55,352 nucleotides of DNA from UBA7803 sp041686955 (GTDB lineage Bacteria > Pseudomonadota > Gammaproteobacteria > Pseudomonadales > Azotimanducaceae). The notes under the pieces were generated by a model. That model had not been told where the DNA came from, did not search any database, and saw only the letters and a list, made by a program, of their open reading frames with translations. Below, one piece after another: positions 44,741 through 53,212 of the stretch. Position 1 is the first letter of the stretch. Each line of letters starts with the position of its first letter. Position numbers and translations under genes: made by a program. The stretch covers positions 1 to 55,352 of the forward strand of contig JAWLCV010000023.1 in NCBI GenBank assembly GCA_041686955.1, written 5' to 3'.

Positions 44741-46075
44741 TTGGCAGAACACGACGAACGGGTCGCGGCGCGGCATTACGGCTTTCTGTGCTTTCTCACG
44801 TTGCTCAACGTGATGAACTTCGTCGACCGCCAGCTGCTCGCCAGCTTCGCCAATTTCATCGTTCCGGACCTGGGACTCAGCAATACCCAGTTCGGCCTGC
44901 TGACGGGTCTGTTCTTCATCGTCTTCTACTCGGCCATGGGCGTATTCATGGGGGCCCTGGCGGACATGGTGAACCGCACCCGGCTCATCGCCGTGGGTCT
45001 CGCCCTGTGGAGCGGGCTCACCGCCTTGTCCGGGGCCGCCCGGGGCTTCTGGACCCTGGCGGCGCCGCGCATGCTCATCGGCGTGGGGGAGTCCATCATG
45101 ACGCCCACCTCCATGTCGCTTCTTGCCGACCGCTTTCCGGCGTCGCGCCTGGGCTTCGCCTCGGGCTTCTACTACATGGGCGTCCCCATCGGCGTGGGGG
45201 TGAGCCTGCTCATCGTCGGCTATCTGGGACCCGCCATCGGCTGGCGCAACTGCTTCTACCTGCTCGGCGCGCTGGGACTGCTGCTGGCGGTGGTGATGCT
45301 GTTCGTCAAGGAGACGCCGCGGCGTCACGAGCTGGAACGCATGGCCGCGGAAAAAGCGGGCACGCTGCCGCCGGACGCTGCGCCCCAGGAGCCCCAGAGC
45401 TTTCGCTCCATCCTCGCGACGCTGGGCTTCGCGTTGCGCAACAGCCCGGCGCTCGGGCTCACCATCGCCGGCGGCGTGGCGCTGCACTTCATCCTCGGTG
45501 CCGCCGCCTTCGACCAGCTCTGGTTCGTGCAGGAGCGGGGCTTCGAGCGGGCGGAGATCGCCCGGCTGACGGGCTGGGTCGGCATGATCGCCGGCCTGCT
45601 CGGCAACCTGTTCGGCGGCGCGGGCGGCGACTGGTGGCAGAAGCGCACGGGGATGGGGCGGCCCATGTTCCTGTTCTGGATCATGCTGCTCCTGGCCCCG
45701 ATCAACGTGGCCTACCGGCTGGTGGACCCGGAGAGCATCTGGTTCTGGATAGGCGTGTTCGTCGGGTTCTTCCAGCTCGGCTGTTTCTACGGCCCCACGT
45801 TCTCCACGGTGCAGGAGCTGGTGCCGCCGCAGATCCGCGCCACCGTGGTCGCTTTCTACATTCTGCTGTTGAACCTGGTGGGGCTGGGATTCGGCATCAC
45901 CGCGGGCGGCGTCGTCATCGACCTGCTCGCGGCGGCGGGCAACGAGTCGCCCTACACGTGGACGCTGCTGCTCTTCACGCTGTTCTCGCTGACGGCCATC
46001 CCGCTGTTCTTCCTGGCGGGCCGCCGTTTCCGCGCCGATCGCGAGCGCCTGTTCGCCGAGGTAGCGGCAGCCTGA
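44741..46075 (+). CDS. MFS transporter, Spinster-like family
   Basis: This 444-residue protein has 12 predicted helices. NVMNFVDRQLLASFANFIVPDLGLSNTQFGLL near 20-51 is the Spinster/hexuronate-type TM1-TM2 pattern, and GALADMVNRTRLIAVGLALWSGLTALSG near 68-95 is the MFS motif A loop. Bacterial Spns-like carriers move lysolipids or other organic ions; position after glcDEF suggests glycolate or a related acid, which is a guess. TTG 44741 was chosen for the GGGGAGGGGAG directly upstream. Confidence 0.83.
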   Translation: MAEHDERVAARHYGFLCFLTLLNVMNFVDRQLLASFANFIVPDLGLSNTQFGLLTGLFFIVFYSAMGVFMGALADMVNRTRLIAVGLALWSGLTALSGAARGFWTLAAPRMLIGVGESIMTPTSMSLLADRFPASRLGFASGFYYMGVPIGVGVSLLIVGYLGPAIGWRNCFYLLGALGLLLAVVMLFVKETPRRHELERMAAEKAGTLPPDAAPQEPQSFRSILATLGFALRNSPALGLTIAGGVALHFILGAAAFDQLWFVQERGFERAEIARLTGWVGMIAGLLGNLFGGAGGDWWQKRTGMGRPMFLFWIMLLLAPINVAYRLVDPESIWFWIGVFVGFFQLGCFYGPTFSTVQELVPPQIRATVVAFYILLLNLVGLGFGITAGGVVIDLLAAAGNESPYTWTLLLFTLFSLTAIPLFFLAGRRFRADRERLFAEVAAA

Positions 46076-46092
46076 GCGAGGCCGCGCGACGC

Positions 46093-46596
46093 TCAGCCGC
46101 GCAAGGTGCGCCAGCGGGCGCGGATCTCCGCCGCGGCCTCGGCATCGCCCCGGGCTTCCCGGGCATCCGCCACCAGCAGCCAGCCGTCACGCTCGGCGCG
46201 TCGGTCCGCCGCCAGGGCGATGGCTTTCTGGGCCATCTGCTCCGCCGCGTCGGGCCGGCCCGCGGCGAGTTGGAGCCGCCCCAGACGCAGCCACAGGGCG
46301 CCGTCCCGGGGATCCAGACGGATCGCCCGCTCCACGTAGGCGATGGCGCTGCCCAGGTCGCCGCCGTCGGCTGAACGCTCGCTCTGCCGCAGCAGCGCCA
46401 GGGTGGGACTGGCGGCGCCGGGTCCGGCGGAGGCGGGCGCGGGGGGTGCTTCCGGCGCCGTCTCCGACGGCGGGGCGGGCGGTATCGGGCGCGGCCGGGG
46501 CGATGAAGGGGCGGCGCAGCCGGCCAGCAGCAGCGCCGCGAACACCAGGCCCGGCAGGGCCGGGGCGGCGGCAGAGTTCAGTCGTTTCCGAGCCAA
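46093..46596 (-). CDS. TPR-containing lipoprotein
   Basis: This protein of about 167 residues has a signal sequence with lipobox LLAGC, so it is probably lipidated. A Pro/Ala-rich linker follows, then two to three TPR-like units (LGSAIAYVERAIRLDPRDGALWLRLGRLQLAAGRPDAAEQMAQKAI). It overlaps the PBP1b gene stop by about 19 bases on the same strand. In other gammaproteobacteria a PBP1b activator lipoprotein (LpoB) acts on PBP1b, but this one is TPR-like, closer in style to LpoA or to PBP1b-linked TPR proteins. Start is uncertain: TTG 46596 or GTG 46638. Confidence 0.72.
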   Translation of the reverse strand: MARKRLNSAAAPALPGLVFAALLLAGCAAPSSPRPRPIPPAPPSETAPEAPPAPASAGPGAASPTLALLRQSERSADGGDLGSAIAYVERAIRLDPRDGALWLRLGRLQLAAGRPDAAEQMAQKAIALAADRRAERDGWLLVADAREARGDAEAAAEIRARWRTLRG

Positions 46597-48896
46597 GAGC
46601 GCAACCGGTCGGTGATGGAGCGCAGGTTGATACCACACCCCGGCTTGCTCCGCAAAGCGGCCTCCGGCGGTAGCGGCACCTCAACCACGTCGGCGCAGCT
46701 TTCGTGGGCGAGCAGGCCGCTCGAGTACTCGATGCTGTAGAGGTCGTCGCCCGCCAGGTGGTGCAGGGGTTGAACGCCCAGGTGGGTCATGATGCGGTCC
46801 CAGACCTTCAGCGCGCCGGCGGCGCCGGTGAGACCCGTGGAGGTGTTGTCGTCGGCGCCCACCCAGATCACGCTGAGGTGGGCGTCGTCGAAGCCGGCGA
46901 ACCAGCTGTCACGATAGTCGTCGGACGTCCCCGTCTTGCCGGCGGTGCCGGCCCGCGCGAACCGTGACGACTTGCCCGTGCCCCACCGCATCACCGCTTC
47001 GAGCCCCCGGCTCATGGCGCCCACGACCTCCGGGGCGACCCGCTGCTCCAGGGCCAGGGAGTGCCGGGAGAGGGGCTTGCCGGCTTCGTCGAGCACGGCC
47101 ACCACGGCCTTGGGCGGCATGTAGAAGCCGCCGCTCGCGAAGGTCCCGTACAGGGCGCTGACTTCCAGGGGGGTGAGCGCTTCCGCGCCGAGCAGCAGGG
47201 ACGGATAGCGGTTCTTCGCCTCCATCCCGGTGAGCGAGGTGAGGCGTTGCGCCACCTGATCCACGCCGAGCGCCAACCCCAGGTTGACCGTGGCCAGATT
47301 CAGGGAGTCGCCGAGGCCGCGCACCAGAGGCACGGGGCCGTGAGCCTCGTTGTCGAAGTTGCGCGGCGACCAGGTGCGCCCGCGCTGCTCCACGTTCACC
47401 GGCGCGTCGTCGATCATGCTGGCCAGGTGATAACCCTGCTCCAGGGCCGTGAGGTAGACTACGGGCTTGATCAGCGAACCGATGGGCCGGCGCGCCTCCA
47501 GCGCCCGATTGAATCCCTGGAAGCCGGCGGTGCGGCCGCCGGCCACCGCCAGCACCTCGCCGGTCTGGCTGGCGGTGACGACCACGGCGCCCTGCAGCGA
47601 TTCCGCCGGCAGCTTGCGGCTGTGCTCCAGGTCCGCCAGGGTGCCCGCCAGGGCCGCCTCCACGGCGTCCTGCGCGTCGGGCTTCAGGGTGGTGAAGATG
47701 CGCAATCCCCGGGACGTGAGATCGTCGTCCCGGTACAGCGCGCGCAGCTCGTGGCGCACCAGGTCCATGAAGGCCGGATAGTAGGCGCCACCGCTGCGGG
47801 TGCCGCGCACCACCTTGAGGGGCATGGCCCGGCTGCGCTGATGGACCTCGGCGCTGATCAGCTCGTCGCGCAGCATCTTGTCGAGCACCAGGTTGCGCCG
47901 GGCCAGGGTGCGCTCGGGGTTGCGGAACGGGTTGTAGTAGGACGGTCCCCGTATGACCGCGATCAGGGTCGCGATCTCGTCGACGCCGAGCTCCTGGAGG
48001 GGCCGGTTGAAGTAGAACTGCGCGCCCAGGCCGAAGCCGTGCACGGCGCGGCCGCCGTCCTGGCCCAGGTAGATCTCGTTGATGTAGGCGTCCAGGATGT
48101 CCTGCTTCTCGAACCGGGCGTCGAGAATGACCGCCATGGCCAGCTCCCGGAGCTTGCGCTGCAGGGTGCGGCGGTTGTCGAGAAAATAGCTCTTCACGAG
48201 CTGCTGGGTCAGGGTGCTGCCGCCCTGCTGCACTTCGCCCGCTCTCAGGTTCACCCACATGGCACGGGCGATGCCGGCCAGGTCGAAGCCGGCGTGCTCG
48301 TCGAAGTTCTGATCCTCCACGGCCTTCAACGACCCGCGCAGCAGGGGCGGGATCTCCTCGGGGGTCAGCACCAGCCGGTCTTCGCCATGACTCGGGAAAA
48401 AGCTGCCGAGGGTGGCGGGATCGAGCCGGAGCAGGGGGACCGGCCGCCCGGTTCCGTCTTCGAGTGCCGCGAGCCGCCCGCCGTCGAAGGTGAGGGCGAT
48501 GCGCTGGCTGCCCCGTTCGTGTTCCATGAAGCGGAAGGCGCGGAGGTGGATCTCCAGGCGGTCGCCGGTGCGCTTGTAGCTGCCGGGGGCGCTCGGATTC
48601 GCGGAGGGCTCGTAGCCCAGCCGGTGCAGCTCCCGGGTCACGTCCGCCAGGGTAAGGGCCGCCCCCGGGTACAGCTCCATCGGCTGCGCGTAGATCACCG
48701 CAGGCACCGACCAGCGCCGGCCTTCGAAGGTGCGGGTGATGGTGCGATCCAGGTGGAACAGGTAGCCGGCGACGGCCACCGAGACCAGGGTCCCCAGGAC
48801 CAGGACGCCGAGCAGCGTCCGGCGCAGCAGCCGGCGCCCGAAGGTCGTTGGCGCGGGTTTGCGGCGGCGCGCCTTGGCGGCGCGACGCTCAGCCAC
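46578..48896 (-). CDS. mrcB: Bifunctional penicillin-binding protein 1b
   Basis: This 772-residue class A PBP has a short basic cytoplasmic tail, one membrane helix (about 27-48), a UB2H-like region (about 65-155), a GT51 glycosyltransferase domain with catalytic Glu194 in VEDQNFDEH and QGGSTLTQQLVK, and a transpeptidase domain with Ser474-LIK477, SLN 531-533 and KTGT 654-657. It polymerises and crosslinks peptidoglycan in the periplasm. UB2H between TM and GT is the PBP1b hallmark. It lies between the TPR lipoprotein gene and a DUF4126 gene, all on the minus strand. Confidence 0.93.
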   Translation of the reverse strand: MAERRAAKARRRKPAPTTFGRRLLRRTLLGVLVLGTLVSVAVAGYLFHLDRTITRTFEGRRWSVPAVIYAQPMELYPGAALTLADVTRELHRLGYEPSANPSAPGSYKRTGDRLEIHLRAFRFMEHERGSQRIALTFDGGRLAALEDGTGRPVPLLRLDPATLGSFFPSHGEDRLVLTPEEIPPLLRGSLKAVEDQNFDEHAGFDLAGIARAMWVNLRAGEVQQGGSTLTQQLVKSYFLDNRRTLQRKLRELAMAVILDARFEKQDILDAYINEIYLGQDGGRAVHGFGLGAQFYFNRPLQELGVDEIATLIAVIRGPSYYNPFRNPERTLARRNLVLDKMLRDELISAEVHQRSRAMPLKVVRGTRSGGAYYPAFMDLVRHELRALYRDDDLTSRGLRIFTTLKPDAQDAVEAALAGTLADLEHSRKLPAESLQGAVVVTASQTGEVLAVAGGRTAGFQGFNRALEARRPIGSLIKPVVYLTALEQGYHLASMIDDAPVNVEQRGRTWSPRNFDNEAHGPVPLVRGLGDSLNLATVNLGLALGVDQVAQRLTSLTGMEAKNRYPSLLLGAEALTPLEVSALYGTFASGGFYMPPKAVVAVLDEAGKPLSRHSLALEQRVAPEVVGAMSRGLEAVMRWGTGKSSRFARAGTAGKTGTSDDYRDSWFAGFDDAHLSVIWVGADDNTSTGLTGAAGALKVWDRIMTHLGVQPLHHLAGDDLYSIEYSSGLLAHESCADVVEVPLPPEAALRSKPGCGINLRSITDRLRSWLGND

Positions 48897-48926
48897 GCGG
48901 CCGATTCCTGCCCTCTCGGGCCGGCC

Positions 48927-49580
48927 TCACCCGGAGGTGATCCGTCCCCCGGCCGCCTGCGGGCCGGCGTCGTCCACCAGCCCCAGCCAGCGTGCGATCT
49001 TGTTGAACACCAGGCGCACGCCGCGCCAGAGTTTCGGCAGGAGCCAGCATAAGAGCAGCACGAAAACCACGAAGACGACCAAGAATATCACGGGATGGGT
49101 GAGCGCGGCCCAGAGTCCGGCGAACACCGCCACGTCCTCGGCGAGCGATGCGGCCCAGTTGGAGAACGGCTCGGGTGACGTGTTGATCAGCACCCGTCCG
49201 CCGGCTTTGGTGGCGTGGGTGGCCGCGGTGACGCCGCCGCCCACGAGCCCCGCGGCGATGGCGAGCGCGGGCGCCACGTCGCCCACCGAGCCGGCTGCCA
49301 GCGCGGCGCCGGCGGGTATGCGGATGAAGGTGTGCAGGGCATCCCAGCCGCTGTCCACCCCGGGGGTCTTGTCGGCCATGAACTCCACGCAGTACATGAA
49401 CGCCGCCGCCAGGATCACCAGGGGATCCTGAACCACCTGGAGGGTGGGGGGCAGCTCGATGTAGCCGAGTGCTCCTCCCACACCCAGCATGCCCACGGCC
49501 GCGTACAGGTTGATGCCGCTGGCCCAGGCGACCCCCATGGTGAGGGCGATGGTCTGAATCAAGGCGTCGTACTCGCTCAC
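48927..49580 (-). CDS. DUF4126 membrane protein
   Basis: This protein of 217 residues has four to five membrane segments. SGINLYAAVGMLGVGGALGYIELP near 20-43 and YCVEFMADKTPGVDSGWDALHTFIRIPAGA near 60-89 match DUF4126, and VGGGVTAATHATKAGGRVLINTSPEPFSNW follows. Function is unknown. It starts at GTG 49580 without a clear ribosome site; nothing upstream in frame resembles coding sequence. It is divergent from the TPP-riboswitch gene and lies upstream of PBP1b on the same strand (30 bp). Confidence 0.82.
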   Translation of the reverse strand: MSEYDALIQTIALTMGVAWASGINLYAAVGMLGVGGALGYIELPPTLQVVQDPLVILAAAFMYCVEFMADKTPGVDSGWDALHTFIRIPAGAALAAGSVGDVAPALAIAAGLVGGGVTAATHATKAGGRVLINTSPEPFSNWAASLAEDVAVFAGLWAALTHPVIFLVVFVVFVLLLCWLLPKLWRGVRLVFNKIARWLGLVDDAGPQAAGGRITSG

Positions 49581-49693
49581 GGCTCGTTCGTCCCGCTGAT
49601 GGCGTGTCTCGAGGTTAGCCGGCGAAGCTGAACGGCCGCTGAAGAGCGGCAAGCGGCTTGCGCCGGGTGGCCGGGCTCTGGAACAATGGCCGG

Positions 49694-49779
49694 GTCCTAA
49701 GGGGTGGTTTGAACCTGAGACACCGCATGTCGCGGTGGACCCTTTGAACCTGATCCGGTTAGCACCGGCGTAGGGATAG
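49694..49779 (+). promoter_or_regulatory. TPP (thiamine pyrophosphate) riboswitch
   Basis: The THI-element consensus is plain: GGGGTG (49701-49706), CTGAGA (49715-49720), a variable hairpin CACCGC/GCGGTG (49721-49737), ACCCTTTGAACCTGATCCGG (49739-49758), and CCGGCGTAGGGA closing the aptamer. P1 pairs TCCTA with TAGGGA. Thiamine pyrophosphate binding normally turns off the downstream gene, here the TonB-dependent receptor 78 bases later. Confidence 0.95.
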
Positions 49780-49809
49780 GCGTTCCGCACCAGATCTCAC
49801 CAGATCTCT

Positions 49810-49856
49810 CTGCGCATTCCTTAGGGCGATCATCGTTTCGCAAGAGGAATCTGCAG
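49810..49856 (+). promoter_or_regulatory. Shine-Dalgarno-sequestering hairpin of the riboswitch
   Basis: CTGC (49810-49813) and ATTCCT (49816-49821) can pair with GCAG (49853-49856) and AGGAAT (49845-49850), leaving a 2x2 internal loop. This hides the AGGA ribosome site up to the base before the ATG. It is a good candidate expression platform for translational control by TPP. Confidence 0.6.
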
Positions 49857-51965
49857 ATGAAAGCCCAACGACCTCGTTACCCCGCGGCAGCCGCGCTGCT
49901 GCTCGCTCTGGGCTGTGGCCCTGCCCTGGGGCAGGACGAGCCCATCGAGGAGATCGTCGTCACCGGCGAGCTCCGCCGATCCACGCTGCTCGAAAGCCCT
50001 GCCAGCATCTCGGTGGTGAGCCTCGAGGACCAGCGCGCCGGCACCGTGAATCATCTGGAGGAGATTCTCGGCTGGCTGCCCAACGTGAACTTCGCCAGCG
50101 GCGGCGCGCGCGCCCGCTTCGTGCAGATCCGCGGCATCGGCGAGACGGGCCAGTTCGCCGAGCCCCTGAATCCCTCCGTGGGCCTCGTGCTCGATGGCGT
50201 CGATCTCACCGGCGTGGGAGTGACGGCGACGCTCTTCGACGTGGATCAGGTGGAGGTGCTGCGGGGGCCCCAGGGAACCCTGTACGGCGCCAATGCCCTG
50301 GCGGGGCTCATCAACGTGCGCAGCAACGATCCATCCCCGGCCTTCGAGTCGCGGCTGCGGCTCGACGCCGGAGACTACGGCACCGCCGGTATCGGCGCGG
50401 TGGTGTCGGGCCCGATCTCCCCGTCGCTCGGGTACCGGATCGCGGCCCAGCAGTATCGGGACGACGGGTTCATGACCAATCGCCATCTGGGCCGGGACGA
50501 CACCGACGACCACGACGAGCTCACCGTCCGGGGCAAGCTGCAGTGGACGCCCCGGGACGATCAGACCTGGACCCTGGCCGCGGGGCTCGTGGACGCGGAC
50601 AACGGCTACGACGCCTTCTCGCTGGACAACGATCGCCACACCCTGTCCGATGAGCCCGGGCAGGATCAGCAGGAGACCCGGTACGCGAGCCTCGCAGTGG
50701 GCTGGGACGTCAGCGAGGCGGTGCAGCTCGCCGGCACCCTGGCGGGGTCGGCGAGCGACAGCGACTACCACTACGACGAGGACTGGACGTACGAAGGCTT
50801 CCATCCCTGGGGCTATTCCTCCACCGACCGTTACCGGCGTGACCGGGACAACGTCTCGCTGGATCTGCGCCTGCTCTCCGGTCCGGGCGGTGGGCTGTTC
50901 GGCGGGCGCACCGGCTGGGTGGTGGGCGTTTACGGCCTGGATCAGTCGGTGGACCTGGTGCGCACCTACACCTACTACGAGGGAGATTTCCGGAGCCGCT
51001 TCGACGTGCAGCGGGTCGCCGTGTACGGCGAGCTGGAGCATCGGCTGCGGGAGGGGACCCGCCTGGTGCTCGGGCTGCGCGGCGAGCGGCACCGCTCGGA
51101 GTATCGGGATTCGGAGCAGCTACGGTTCGACCCGGTGGATCGCATGTACGGGGGGCGGCTGGTCCTCGAGCAGGACGTGGGCGATCACGCGCTGGCGTAT
51201 CTGAGCGCCACCCGCGGCTACAAGGCGGGGGGATTCAACATCGGCGGTACCCTGGCGCCGGAGCTGCGCGAGTACGATCCGGAGGCGCTGTGGAATTACG
51301 AGGCGGGGCTGAAGGGCCGCTGGCTGGACGGGAGGCTGACCCTGCGCGGTGCCGTGTTCGCCATGGAGCGCAAGGACGTGCAGGTGGACACCTCCATACA
51401 ACTGGAACGGGAGGACGGCAGCGTGGAGTTCGTCGACCTGGTGGGCAACGCCGCCGAAGGCACCAACCGGGGACTGGAGCTCGAGGTGGAATTCCGGCCC
51501 GCCGACGCGCTCACCCTGTTCGCCAACCTCGGGCTGATGGACAGCGAGTTCGACGACTTCGTGAACACCAGCGGCGAGGACCTGAGCGGCGAGGAGCAGG
51601 CACATGCGCCCGGCTACCAGTTCTTCGCGGGCGCCGAGTACGGCTTCGCCCCGGGCTGGTACCTGCGCCTCGAGGCCGAGGGCAAGGACGAGTTCTACTT
51701 CTCCAACAGCTTCCGCTGCCTCGGGGATTGCGACGCGGATCCCCGGGACGTGCGCTCCCGGTCCTACGAGCTCTGGAACGCGAGCCTCGGCTACCGCGGC
51801 GAGCATTGGAGCGTGAAGCTCTGGGGCCGCAACCTGACGGACGAGGACTACGCCGTGCGCGGCTACCATTTCGGCAACGACCCCAGGGATCTGTACACGC
51901 CCCGGGGGTTCTTCCAGCTCGGTGAGCCGCGCCGTTACGGCGTCACCGTGACCCTGGAGAACTAG
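49857..51965 (+). CDS. TonB-dependent outer-membrane receptor, probable thiamine transporter
   Basis: This 702-residue protein has a signal peptide (1-26), a TonB box-like EIVVTGE (33-39), a plug domain with VQIRGIGETGQF and DVDQVEVLRGPQGTLYGANALAGLINV near 126-152, and a C-terminal barrel ending in a short VTVTLEN rather than the usual aromatic. Control by a TPP riboswitch indicates uptake of thiamine or a related compound using TonB-ExbBD energy. The partner inner-membrane transporter is not in the window. Start ATG 49857 follows AAGAGGAAT. Confidence 0.88.
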   Translation: MKAQRPRYPAAAALLLALGCGPALGQDEPIEEIVVTGELRRSTLLESPASISVVSLEDQRAGTVNHLEEILGWLPNVNFASGGARARFVQIRGIGETGQFAEPLNPSVGLVLDGVDLTGVGVTATLFDVDQVEVLRGPQGTLYGANALAGLINVRSNDPSPAFESRLRLDAGDYGTAGIGAVVSGPISPSLGYRIAAQQYRDDGFMTNRHLGRDDTDDHDELTVRGKLQWTPRDDQTWTLAAGLVDADNGYDAFSLDNDRHTLSDEPGQDQQETRYASLAVGWDVSEAVQLAGTLAGSASDSDYHYDEDWTYEGFHPWGYSSTDRYRRDRDNVSLDLRLLSGPGGGLFGGRTGWVVGVYGLDQSVDLVRTYTYYEGDFRSRFDVQRVAVYGELEHRLREGTRLVLGLRGERHRSEYRDSEQLRFDPVDRMYGGRLVLEQDVGDHALAYLSATRGYKAGGFNIGGTLAPELREYDPEALWNYEAGLKGRWLDGRLTLRGAVFAMERKDVQVDTSIQLEREDGSVEFVDLVGNAAEGTNRGLELEVEFRPADALTLFANLGLMDSEFDDFVNTSGEDLSGEEQAHAPGYQFFAGAEYGFAPGWYLRLEAEGKDEFYFSNSFRCLGDCDADPRDVRSRSYELWNASLGYRGEHWSVKLWGRNLTDEDYAVRGYHFGNDPRDLYTPRGFFQLGEPRRYGVTVTLEN

Positions 51966-51966
51966 T

Positions 51967-52674
51967 TCACTCTCCGGCGGAGGCGGCCTGGGTGCCGTCC
52001 TCCGTCGCCCGGAGCTCGGCCACCAGGTGATCCACCACGTCCAGAGCCGTTTTCCGGCCCACGTCCATGCCCACCCGATACCGGTCGTTCACCACCAGGG
52101 TGGGAACTCCGGTGATGCCCAGCGCCCGTTGGGCCACTTCGGTTTCGCGGACCTTGCGCCGCACCGCGGGGGATTCGAAGGCGCGCAGAAACGCCTCCCG
52201 CGTGGTGCCGTAGCCGTCCACGAAGTCGGCCAGCATCTCCGGCGAGAGGAACTGACGCCGGTTGTCGTGAATGGCCCGGAACAGGCGGTCGTGGTTCTCC
52301 TCCAGGGCGCCGACTTCCTCGAGGGCGTAGTAGCCCTGGGCGAGCAGCGTCCACACCGGCGAGAACGCCGCCGGGGTCCGCTCGAACACGACGTCGTCCG
52401 GCAGCGTACGCTTCCAGTCCTCGATGAGAGGATCGAAGTTGCGGCAGTGAATGCAGCCGTAGGAGAAGAACTCCCGTACCCGGATGGGCTCCCCGGGACG
52501 CCGGGGCGGCGGATCCTCGATCACCTGGTAATGGGTGCCTGCCTGGTACTCGCCGTCGATCATCCCGGTGCTGTAGAAGGTGCCGTAGCCGATCACCAGC
52601 AGGGCGACCACGGCGACGAAGGCGATGATGGCGTTGCGCATGCGGATCGCCTGACGTTCCTTTCGAGTTGGCAT
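51967..52674 (-). CDS. DsbA-like thiol:disulfide interchange protein
   Basis: This 235-residue protein has an N-terminal membrane anchor (about 14-31), not a cleaved signal, and a DsbA-type thioredoxin domain. The active site is Cys74-Ile-His-Cys77 in FFSYGCIHCRNF; the CxHC dipeptide with His is DsbA-like and oxidising. The cis-Pro loop is GITGVPTLVV. It should introduce disulfides into periplasmic proteins, anchored on the inner membrane. Its stop lies one base from the convergent receptor stop. Confidence 0.85.
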   Translation of the reverse strand: MPTRKERQAIRMRNAIIAFVAVVALLVIGYGTFYSTGMIDGEYQAGTHYQVIEDPPPRRPGEPIRVREFFSYGCIHCRNFDPLIEDWKRTLPDDVVFERTPAAFSPVWTLLAQGYYALEEVGALEENHDRLFRAIHDNRRQFLSPEMLADFVDGYGTTREAFLRAFESPAVRRKVRETEVAQRALGITGVPTLVVNDRYRVGMDVGRKTALDVVDHLVAELRATEDGTQAASAGE

Positions 52675-52819
52675 GGTGGCTCCCTATCCGATAGCCACGG
52701 AGTTTACCCGCCGCGGGCACGGGAAGTCTCGGGGTGGGAGCAGCCGTCCGCCGCCTCGGGCGATCTTGTGGGGTAGGCGGCATCTGTCATACTGAGCCGT
52801 TTGCAATCCGGAGTAGCGG

Positions 52820-53110
52820 ATGTCCGAGCGCCACGTGCTGTACCAGTACCAGAGCTGCCCGTTCTGTCACCGGGTGCGTCGCTTTCTCGCCGACTCGGGC
52901 ATGGAGGTGGAGATGCGCGACACCCTGCGCGATCCCCAGGCGCGGCGCGAGCTGGTGGAAGGCGGCGGCCGGGCCACCGTGCCGTGCCTGAAGATCGAGC
53001 GCGACGGCGAGGTGCACTGGCTCTACGAGTCCCGGGACATCATCGACTATCTCGCGCGCTACCAGGCGGAGCAGAGGGCAGGCCGGCAGGCCGGCCGGCA
53101 GGGTGGGTGA
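52820..53110 (+). CDS. Glutaredoxin-like / GST N-terminal domain protein
   Basis: This 96-residue protein has a thioredoxin fold with Cys13-Pro-Phe-Cys16 near the N-terminus, TVPCLKI (cis-Pro) near 53-59, and YESRDIIDYLARY near 69-81, the glutathione-binding SxDI pattern. It resembles short glutaredoxins of the GST-N type. Likely a cytoplasmic glutathione-dependent thiol reductase. CGGAG lies six bases before ATG 52820. The C-terminal dozen residues come from a short GGCCGGCAG direct repeat. Confidence 0.85.
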   Translation: MSERHVLYQYQSCPFCHRVRRFLADSGMEVEMRDTLRDPQARRELVEGGGRATVPCLKIERDGEVHWLYESRDIIDYLARYQAEQRAGRQAGRQGG

Positions 53111-53120
53111 GGCTCCGCGT

Positions 53121-53149
53121 TTGGCGGCGCTCCGGCCATTTGCTATGTT
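53121..53149 (+). promoter_or_regulatory. Putative sigma-70 promoter of the luciferase-like oxidoreductase gene
   Basis: TTGGCG (53121-53126) and TATGTT (53144-53149) are separated by 17 bases and lie 63 bases before the start codon. Each hexamer is four of six to consensus. It would start a leader of about 55 bases. Confidence 0.5.
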
Positions 53150-53212
53150 CAGCCTCCGATCGATTTCGTACTCGCGCCAATCAACCAACAACCACCCGAG
53201 GGGTAACCAGCA

